From positions 1 to 10,313 of the forward strand of contig JAZNSA010000126.1 of assembly GCA_045590935.1 (NCBI GenBank): 10,313 bases of DNA, in the 5' to 3' direction. The notes below the pieces were generated by a model, which did not search any database, was not told the DNA's origin, and saw only the letters and a list, made by a program, of their open reading frames with translations. The stretch comes from CAKSHP01 sp045590935 (GTDB lineage Bacteria; Bacillota; Clostridia; UBA1381; UMGS1253). A program made the position numbers and the translations under genes. Of the stretch, positions 5,881 to 10,313 are shown piece after piece (the first letter of the stretch is position 1; each line of letters starts with the position of its first letter).

Positions 5881-6618
5881 TTACTCGTCTTCGTCAGGTG
5901 CGTTCCAATTGTGATACACATTCTGAACATCGTCGTTGTCTTCAAGCATTTCTAAAAGCTTATTCATATTTTTAATATCATCTTCGCTTGTTAAATTAAC
6001 AGTTGTTTGAGGAACCATTGAAATTTCGGCAGACTCAAGAGTGTATCCGCCTTCAAGCGCCTCACGCACTCCGCTAAAGTTCTCAGGTGAGGTTTCAATT
6101 TCAAAAAAGCCGTCAACTAACGCAAAATCATCTGCTCCTGCCTCTAAAGCTTCCATCATAAGCGCATCCTCATCAACAGAGTCTGTCTGCTCAATAACGA
6201 TTATACCTTTTTTGTCAAACATAAAGCCAACGCAGCCTGTTTGACCGAGGTTTCCATGATACTTATCAAAGTAATGACGCATATCTCCTGCGGTACGGTT
6301 TCGGTTGTCTGTTAAGGTTTCAACAATAACAGCAACTCCGCTTGGACCATAACCCTCGTATGTTATATCTTCGTAGTTGTCGCCTGTTGTTTCGCCCGCA
6401 GCCTTCTTTATTGTTCGCATAATGTTATCGTTTGGCATATTATTTGCACGAGCCTTTGCCATTATATCCTTAAGCTTTGAATTGCTTTCAGGGTCGGGCC
6501 CGCCCGATTTTACAACAACTGTTAGTTCTCTTGAAATTTTAGTAAAAATCTTTGCTCTTTGGGCATCATTTGCACCTTTTTTTCTTTTAATTGTACTCCA
6601 TTTGGAATGTCCTGACAT
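5881..6618 (-). CDS. yebC: YebC/PmpR family protein
   Basis: A full-length 245-residue member. The N-terminus MSGHSKWSTIKRKKG with the DAQRAKIFTKISRE stretch and the YEGYGPSGVAVIVE segment (87-100) are diagnostic. The family was named for DNA-binding regulators, but members including mitochondrial TACO1 are also linked to translation, in particular easing ribosome stalling at proline runs; which role applies here is inference. The protein is acidic near its end, as usual. AGGAG lies 9 bases before the ATG. The upstream WG-repeat gene ends 42 bases away on the same strand and no strong terminator is seen between them, so they may share a transcript. In many bacteria yebC sits beside ruvC; that is not the case here. 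Confidence 0.93.
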   Translation of the reverse strand: MSGHSKWSTIKRKKGANDAQRAKIFTKISRELTVVVKSGGPDPESNSKLKDIMAKARANNMPNDNIMRTIKKAAGETTGDNYEDITYEGYGPSGVAVIVETLTDNRNRTAGDMRHYFDKYHGNLGQTGCVGFMFDKKGIIVIEQTDSVDEDALMMEALEAGADDFALVDGFFEIETSPENFSGVREALEGGYTLESAEISMVPQTTVNLTSEDDIKNMNKLLEMLEDNDDVQNVYHNWNAPDEDE

Positions 6619-6660
6619 TGTTTTTCACTCCTGTTAAATTTATTTGTCTTTATTTTATAT

Positions 6661-8052
6661 TTATCTTCTTACAACAACATCGCCTGCAGGCTTAAAGCCT
6701 ATAACGTTTTCGGCAATGATTGTTCCCTCTCCGCCAAGAAGAGTAAACTTACCGTTGCTGTTATAGCCATATATTTCACCACTATCATAAGCAACTAAAT
6801 TATCGTATATTCCATAGTCAACCAAAAGCTCGCCTTCCTCGTTAATAATTGCATACTCTAATGTTCCGTTGATATATTTTCCGACTATTGCAACCTCGTT
6901 ATCGCTAAATTTATCTGCATAGTCAAATTCTTCTTCAATAGCCCTTTTGCCCGAGCGTTCAATATATATCCATTTTCCATCGCTTTTTTGGACGGCAGCC
7001 ATATCGTTTCCTGCAAACTTCAATGCCTTTGTATACTGACATTCAACAATAAATTTACCGTTGTTTTTGATATATCCCCAAAGACCGTCTTCGTTGCATA
7101 CTGCTGCACTCTCATCGTTTGTAAAATCTAAGCAATCCTTGAACTGACATTCAACAGTAACCTTACCTGTATTATTAACAAAGCCCCAAAGACCATCTTC
7201 GTTGCACACAGCCGCATATAAGGCAACAGAAAAGTTTCTTGCACTCTTATATTCGCACTTAACGATTTCTTCGCCCTTTTCATTAACAAAGCCATATAAT
7301 CCTAATTCATTTGTAACCATCGCACAACCATGGGAAAATGTATCTGCGCTATAGTATATGCAATCACAAACCGCTTTACCGTCGCTTGTAACATATCCCC
7401 AAAGTCCATCTTCATTTTTAACTGCAACGTATCCGTTTTCCTGAGAAACCTGACCATATTCAAGATATGTGCCAATATCAATAATATAGTTTCCGTTGAC
7501 GTTTAGAAGACCATACCCACCGTCGGCTTTAACAACGGCAACGCTATTTGTTTTAAAGTCCTGTGCTTTTTCAAATTCTTTGTCAAATTGTTTTTCACCA
7601 TTTTTGTTAATATAAAAATATTTGTCGCCTTTTTTTACAACAGCAAAGCCACTTTGAGAAAAATCGCCTGCATAATCAAACTCACACGCAATAATCTCGT
7701 TGCCGTCAATATCAATATATCCCCATTTTCCATGCTCATCTCTTACGGCAGCAGTTCTGTTGCTGTATGGGAACATATCAGTATAGCCTTTGCTTTTTAC
7801 ATCGCCCTTATCATCCATAACATGCCAGCTTCCGTCCTCGTGCTTTATTGGCATTCGCCTATCATGGAAAAGATAATTATCGGAATAAAATCTCTTGCCC
7901 CAATCGCCGGACCACCATAAAATAAGCATAGCAATTGAAAAATTAACAAGAATAATTACCAATGGCCATATGGTACGCCTTCTGAAAAGGGCTTTTTCCT
8001 TTTTTGTTTCCTCTGAAGTTTCTTTAGGATTATTAACAGTTTGTTTATTCAT
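6661..8052 (-). CDS. Membrane-anchored WG-repeat protein
   Basis: A 463-residue protein with a short charged N-terminus, an RRR patch (24-26), one transmembrane segment (about 28-47) and a long C-terminal part. The arginines before the membrane segment predict a cytoplasmic N-terminus and an extracellular repeat domain. About nine to ten WG (KWG) repeats follow from residue 70 to 445, each around 35-37 residues with a W/Y-G aromatic pair, a G-K/N turn and an acidic pair, for example KWGYIDIDGNEI, LWGYVTSDGKAV, LYGFVNEKGEEI and LWGFVNNTGKVT. Such repeats are thought to form beta-propeller-like or ligand-binding surfaces in Firmicutes and Bacteroidetes; no function is established. AAGGA lies about 10 bases before the ATG. 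Confidence 0.88.
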   Translation of the reverse strand: MNKQTVNNPKETSEETKKEKALFRRRTIWPLVIILVNFSIAMLILWWSGDWGKRFYSDNYLFHDRRMPIKHEDGSWHVMDDKGDVKSKGYTDMFPYSNRTAAVRDEHGKWGYIDIDGNEIIACEFDYAGDFSQSGFAVVKKGDKYFYINKNGEKQFDKEFEKAQDFKTNSVAVVKADGGYGLLNVNGNYIIDIGTYLEYGQVSQENGYVAVKNEDGLWGYVTSDGKAVCDCIYYSADTFSHGCAMVTNELGLYGFVNEKGEEIVKCEYKSARNFSVALYAAVCNEDGLWGFVNNTGKVTVECQFKDCLDFTNDESAAVCNEDGLWGYIKNNGKFIVECQYTKALKFAGNDMAAVQKSDGKWIYIERSGKRAIEEEFDYADKFSDNEVAIVGKYINGTLEYAIINEEGELLVDYGIYDNLVAYDSGEIYGYNSNGKFTLLGGEGTIIAENVIGFKPAGDVVVRR

Positions 8053-8106
8053 ACCAAATAATTCCTTTCAAAATCAATTTCACTATATCACTACCGCAAT
8101 TTGCTT

Positions 8107-8140
8107 AAAAATGCACAAGTCGGCCATTTCAGACCGACTT
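8107..8140 (-). terminator. Probable terminator after the DUF134 gene
   Basis: AAGTCGG (8117-8123) pairs with CCGACTT (8134-8140). On the minus strand a five-T run appears five bases after the stem, so termination may be partial and some transcription may continue into the WG-repeat gene. Confidence 0.55.
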
Positions 8141-8147
8141 ACCACAA

Positions 8148-8447
8148 TTATTCATCAGCAAGACTATAGCTTCCGCCTTCAATTTTTAAGTTACATCCTT
8201 CAACAAGCATCTTAGCAAGCTTATTTCTTGCACTTTTATAAATTCTTTGGACAGTCGTTCTTGAAACGTTCATCTTTTCTGCACATTCGTCCTGAGTTAA
8301 GCCTTCGTTGTCTATTAAACGAAAAGCCTCATATTCTTCAATTGCCATAACAACTTTTGCAGGCGCCGACAATTTCTTGTCCGCAACAGAAAAGAGATTA
8401 TATTTTGGTAAAGAGCGTACAACTCTGTTTTTTGCAGGTCTTGACAT
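8148..8447 (-). CDS. DUF134 family putative DNA-binding protein
   Basis: A 99-residue HTH protein. It has the family start MSRPAKNRVV, the EEYEAFRLIDNEGLTQDECAEKM segment and the recognition helix region NVSRTTVQRIYKSARNKLA, like sigma-70 region 4, and ends with LKIEGGSYSL. Relatives are small putative regulators often encoded near NifB/NifX-type metal-cofactor proteins; none is seen next to this copy. AAGGAGGG lies six bases before the ATG. The 200 bases upstream hold the rpsT terminator and a short dyad. No target can be named. Confidence 0.85.
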   Translation of the reverse strand: MSRPAKNRVVRSLPKYNLFSVADKKLSAPAKVVMAIEEYEAFRLIDNEGLTQDECAEKMNVSRTTVQRIYKSARNKLAKMLVEGCNLKIEGGSYSLADE

Positions 8448-8521
8448 TATAAAACCCTCCTTATATAGTATTTGCCAAACGAACAGTTATGAACGTTAAA
8501 GGTTGAGTTTTTTAAAACAGC

Positions 8522-8537
8522 TTAGCAAAATTGCTAA
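8522..8537. promoter_or_regulatory. Perfect short dyad upstream of the DUF134 gene
   Basis: TTAGCAA (8522-8528) and TTGCTAA (8531-8537) form a 7-bp dyad with a 2-bp centre, 75 bases upstream of the DUF134 start. A TATACT-like hexamer lies next to it on the minus strand without a good -35 box. It could be an operator, but it may also be chance. Confidence 0.25.
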
Positions 8538-8607
8538 TAAGTATACTCCTTCGCACAATCCTGCGCAGACCTTTATTTATTTCTCTGCGTTTGCCACATT
8601 TTTTAAT

Positions 8608-8641
8608 AAAAAAAGGAACATATCCGACAAGGATACGCCCC
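8608..8641 (-). terminator. Intrinsic terminator of rpsT
   Basis: Arms at 8615-8625 and 8631-8641 pair over 11 bp, using three G-T pairs in the minus-strand RNA, around a 5-nt loop. Seven T follow on the minus strand (8614-8608). It lies about 15 bases beyond the rpsT stop. Confidence 0.9.
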
Positions 8642-8656
8642 TATTTCTAAGACAAA

Positions 8657-8920
8657 TTAAGCCATTTTGTTTAGCATAAGAGCAAGCTTCGACTTTCTTC
8701 TTGCAGCTGTGTTTTTCTTTAAAATACCCTTAGCCATCGCCTGGTCGATTTTCTTAACTGTAAAGTTAAAAGTTTTAACCGCTTCTTCACGGTTGCCGCT
8801 TTCTACTACTGCCTCAAACTTCTTAATATAAGTTTTAAGAGCAGACTTAATCATCTGGTTTCTTAGAGTTTTAGTCTGAGTAACAAGAACTCTTTTCTTT
8901 GCAGATTTAATATTTGGCAT
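8657..8920 (-). CDS. rpsT: 30S ribosomal protein S20
   Basis: An 87-residue basic helical protein that binds 16S rRNA early in small-subunit assembly. The start MPNIKSAKKRVLV and the end with AMAKGILKKNTAARRKSKLA are typical of S20. The ATG at 8920 is chosen because GGAGGTG lies eight bases upstream; an in-frame start nine codons earlier would include that site in the coding region. The gene has its own terminator and two candidate promoters, as expected for a monocistronic rpsT. Confidence 0.97.
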   Translation of the reverse strand: MPNIKSAKKRVLVTQTKTLRNQMIKSALKTYIKKFEAVVESGNREEAVKTFNFTVKKIDQAMAKGILKKNTAARRKSKLALMLNKMA

Positions 8921-8963
8921 ATCAAATTCACCTCCAAAACATAACAAAAATTCACTATATTAC

Positions 8964-8992
8964 ATTCTAACATAATCTTGCAAATAAATCAA
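8964..8992 (-). promoter_or_regulatory. Proximal rpsT promoter
   Basis: On the minus strand TTGATT (8987-8992) and TAGAAT (8964-8969) are separated by 17 bp. Transcription would begin about 35-40 nt upstream of the S20 start codon. Confidence 0.65.
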
Positions 8993-9042
8993 GCGAAATT
9001 TAAGAAAAGCAGCCGTTTTTTTCAAAATTCGTATTCATTCAC

Positions 9043-9081
9043 AAAAAAGACTAAATATTTACAAATAATTATGTAAATATT
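9043..9081 (-). promoter_or_regulatory. AT-rich hairpin with T run in the long rpsT leader
   Basis: AATATTTACA (9054-9063) and TGTAAATATT (9072-9081) form a perfect 10-bp inverted repeat. On the minus strand five bases separate it from six T (9048-9043). In RNA from the distal promoter it could act as a weak terminator or attenuator. The AT content makes a chance dyad possible. Confidence 0.35.
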
Positions 9082-9119
9082 ATTCGTAGAAATATTAAAA
9101 TTTCTGAGACACAAGATGT

Positions 9120-9148
9120 ATTATACCACACATTTTTCCAAATTTCAA
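9120..9148 (-). promoter_or_regulatory. Distal minus-strand promoter upstream of rpsT
   Basis: On the minus strand TTGAAA (9143-9148) and TATAAT (9120-9125) are separated by 17 bp, and TGG stands directly before the -10 box as an extended -10 element. It would give rpsT a leader of about 190 nt containing the hairpin at 9054-9081. Confidence 0.65.
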
Positions 9149-9261
9149 TACTTTTTTTATTTTTTCTCAGATTTTTTGTTTTTAACAAAAGTTAAAATTA
9201 AATAGAGGCATATATTTATCAATTTGCAACAAAAAATATGATATGCAGATTGTAAAAATGC

Positions 9262-9290
9262 TTGAAATAAAGTGATTGGTATGGTATAAT
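9262..9290 (+). promoter_or_regulatory. Extended -10 promoter reading into the hairpin array and GGDEF gene
   Basis: TTGAAA (9262-9267), 17 bp and TATAAT (9285-9290), with TGG before the -10 box. The last T of the -10 box is also the first base of hairpin 1 of the array, so transcription would start inside that hairpin and the remaining four hairpins would form the 5' leader of the diguanylate cyclase mRNA. Confidence 0.7.
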
Positions 9291-9394
9291 GATTTCATCG
9301 AAGATGAAATCAATGAATTGCCTTATGGCATGAATTGAAATCTGCGATTTCATGAATTGAGCCCTATGGCTCTTGAATTGCACCTGACGGTGCA
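9290..9394 (+). repeat. Array of five short hairpins joined by TGAATT-like linkers
   Basis: Hairpin 1 pairs 9290-9299 with 9303-9312 (10 bp, loop GAA). Hairpin 2 is TGCC-TTAT-GGCA (9319-9330). Hairpin 3 is GAAATC-TGC-GATTTC (9337-9351) with an extra T-A pair. Hairpin 4 is GAGCC-CTAT-GGCTC (9359-9372). Hairpin 5 is TGCACC-TGAC-GGTGCA (9379-9394). Linkers TGAATT, TGAATT, TGAATT and TTGAATT precede hairpins 2-5. Arms differ between hairpins, but each pairs perfectly with its partner, while linker sequence and loop size (3-4 nt) are kept. I cannot assign a known family. It lies in the leader of the GGDEF gene and may be a mobile hairpin element or a structured leader. Confidence 0.75.
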
Positions 9395-9402
9395 TCAAAA
9401 AT

Positions 9403-9512
9403 ATGTATATAACTTGTTCAATATTGCATTTGGACTTTGCTATGCTTTGTTAGCATATTTTTGGGTCAATTATGCTTGCGCAATAAAAAAAAGTTGCACT
9501 AACCGTACATAA
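9403..9512 (+). pseudogene. Displaced N-terminal coding segment of the GGDEF protein (frameshifted)
   Basis: A frame different from that of the annotated GGDEF gene encodes a convincing membrane helix (YNLFNIAFGLCYALLAYFW) at about 9408-9464 and runs to a TAA at 9510-9512. Reading one A fewer in the A8 run (9485-9492) joins it to the GGDEF frame and adds a second helix (FVMLAGALVFGCLAYF). An ATG at 9403 lies in the GGDEF frame, and loss of one TA from the TATATA that follows would link it to the helix. This suggests the native gene began near 9403 and carries two small slippage indels. Confidence 0.45.
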
Positions 9513-9522
9513 ACAATTTGTC

Positions 9523-10119
9523 ATGTTAGCTGGAGCTTTGGTGTTTGGATGTCTTGCATACTTTTCTTCAAAATACAGAGTCAATACAGCTCTTTATGTA
9601 TCGGCTTTTGCTATAATAATTGTTTTTGTAGTTAGCCAATATAATAAAATCAAAATTGATAATCTTACAAAGCTTTACAATCGTTACGGAATGGAAGAAG
9701 AAATAAGAGAACAGCTTCAGCAGTATGCACGAGACAAAAATGATTCATTCTATATCATTACCTGTGACCTTGACAATTTTAAACACATAAATGACACATG
9801 GGGACATCTTGAAGGTGACAGAGCGTTGATACTTATATCTTCTGTGCTTTCAAAGGTGGGGAAAATGTTTGATTCTGAGGTTTTTAGAATCGGCGGCGAT
9901 GAATTTGTTATCATTACCAATACATCGGAGCAGGGACTTGCGGACGATGTTACAGAAGCGATTAAGAAAGAGCTGGATGAGCTTGATTTCAGAGATGATT
10001 TCGACATTAAAATGAGTATGGGGATTGCACTCTATGACGGTGTGACTCATATTAACGACCTTTTGAATTCTGCCGATAAAAAGCTATACGAAGCAAAGAA
10101 AATCAATAAAAGAGTATGA
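9523..10119 (+). CDS. Diguanylate cyclase (GGDEF domain), membrane-anchored, N-terminus probably damaged
   Basis: From the ATG at 9523 there are 198 residues. Two hydrophobic spans (about 2-14 and 22-38) precede a complete GGDEF domain (45-198): DNLTKLYNR at its start, CDLDNFKHIND with metal-binding D82, the active-site motif RIGGDEF (GGDEF at 124-128), SMGIALYD and ADKKLYEAKK at the end. It should make cyclic di-GMP from two GTP at the membrane. No RxxD inhibitory site is present five residues before GGDEF, so product inhibition at that site is unlikely. The ATG at 9523 has no ribosome binding site, and open membrane-like sequence continues upstream in another frame, so this start may be false. 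The leader carries a promoter and a hairpin array. The GGDEF part is certain; the 5' end is not. Confidence 0.85.
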   Translation: MLAGALVFGCLAYFSSKYRVNTALYVSAFAIIIVFVVSQYNKIKIDNLTKLYNRYGMEEEIREQLQQYARDKNDSFYIITCDLDNFKHINDTWGHLEGDRALILISSVLSKVGKMFDSEVFRIGGDEFVIITNTSEQGLADDVTEAIKKELDELDFRDDFDIKMSMGIALYDGVTHINDLLNSADKKLYEAKKINKRV

Positions 10120-10179
10120 TATAAATTTTAACATGGGTAAGGATATTTTAGTGTCTGATAATACAAGGAGAGAGATTTA

Positions 10180-10313
10180 ATGTCTGTTTTAAAACTGATT
10201 TTTGCTGTATTTGCACTTATTGGTGCCCTTGACCGAATAACCGGGAAGCATCTGAAATTGGGTGAAGAGTTTGAAAAGGGAATAATGTCGACAGGTCCAT
10301 TGGCTTTGGCAAT
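10180..10313 (+). CDS. eutH: EutH-like ethanolamine transporter, N-terminal part (continues past window)
   Basis: 44 residues are visible. A first membrane helix (4-17) is followed by DRITGKHLKLGEEFEKGI and STGPLALA, a pattern characteristic of the EutH permease N-terminus. EutH moves ethanolamine across the cytoplasmic membrane in gut bacteria that use it as a carbon and nitrogen source. AAGGAGAG stands seven to eight bases before the ATG. The gene starts 60 bases after the GGDEF stop on the same strand, with no terminator between, so partial co-transcription is possible. Whether other eut genes follow cannot be seen. Confidence 0.8.
   Translation, partial: MSVLKLIFAVFALIGALDRITGKHLKLGEEFEKGIMSTGPLALA

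Noticed and set aside
7588..7920. 110-codon plus-strand ORF opposite the WG-repeat gene
   Set aside because: It is a shadow of the minus-strand gene, lacks a ribosome binding site and has no recognisable domain.
8564..8589. CGCAGA/TCTGCG hairpin between the rpsT terminator and the DUF134 gene
   Set aside because: A 6-bp stem with a 14-nt AT-rich loop and no T run is weak evidence; the real terminator at 8608-8641 lies next to it.
9290..9394. CRISPR array
   Set aside because: The repeated linkers are only 6-7 bases, spacing is about 17-22 bases, and the variable parts are self-complementary hairpins rather than unique spacers. No cas gene is present.
10120..10179. ANTAR (EutV) antiterminator hairpins before eutH
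   Set aside because: No paired hairpins with hexaloops and no terminator are visible in the 60-base gap. The array at 9290-9394 has 3-4 nt loops that do not fit the ANTAR pattern.
10133..10180. 15-codon ORF overlapping the eutH start (TAATG)
   Set aside because: It has no ribosome binding site of its own and a composition expected by chance. The overlap arises from the eutH leader sequence.

Overview
The window looks like chromosomal DNA of a low-GC Gram-positive anaerobe of the class Clostridia, probably an uncultured gut lineage. The basis is AT-rich codon use, strong AGGAG-type ribosome binding sites, a CCA-encoding tRNA gene, near-consensus sigma-A promoters, and a typical Firmicutes gene set (YitT, DUF134, YebC, WG-repeat protein, EutH). 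No species can be named from the sequence. Most genes are ordinary housekeeping or metabolic genes. The unusual content is in non-coding structure.

Left part (1-1990). The 3' end of a DeoR-family regulator is followed by an intrinsic terminator. A two-gene plus-strand unit comes next: a YfcE-like phosphodiesterase and a flavodoxin-fold reductase with a cysteine cluster. After a short orphan coding remnant there is a minus-strand tRNA-Arg(CCT) with its own terminator. Its 5' end and upstream flank are repeated exactly 115 bp upstream, with an 83-bp hairpin-rich segment between the copies. The only good promoter lies beyond the outer copy.

Middle part (1990-5880). On the minus strand lie a YitT membrane protein, a small secreted protein that looks like an internal-deletion product of a larger deacetylase/discoidin enzyme, and an aldose-1-epimerase-like protein. 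An M20 amidohydrolase runs on the plus strand. The epimerase and amidohydrolase promoters are divergent and share their -35 region. A bidirectional terminator separates the amidohydrolase from yebC.

Right part (5881-9000). Four minus-strand genes follow in the order rpsT, DUF134 HTH protein, membrane-anchored WG-repeat protein, yebC. Terminators lie after rpsT and probably after DUF134.

End (9000-10313). About 600 bp without an intact gene separates rpsT from a GGDEF gene. It holds two rpsT promoters with an AT-rich hairpin between them, an unremarkable AT-rich stretch (about 9149-9261), an extended -10 promoter pointing right, and directly on it an array of five small hairpins. Linkers related to TGAATT join the hairpins, whose arms differ but pair perfectly. 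The array runs into a membrane diguanylate cyclase gene whose N-terminus appears split by a frameshift. The window ends in the start of eutH. The hairpin array and the tRNA-associated hairpin segment share a similar stem-loop core and are the best candidates for an undescribed small element.
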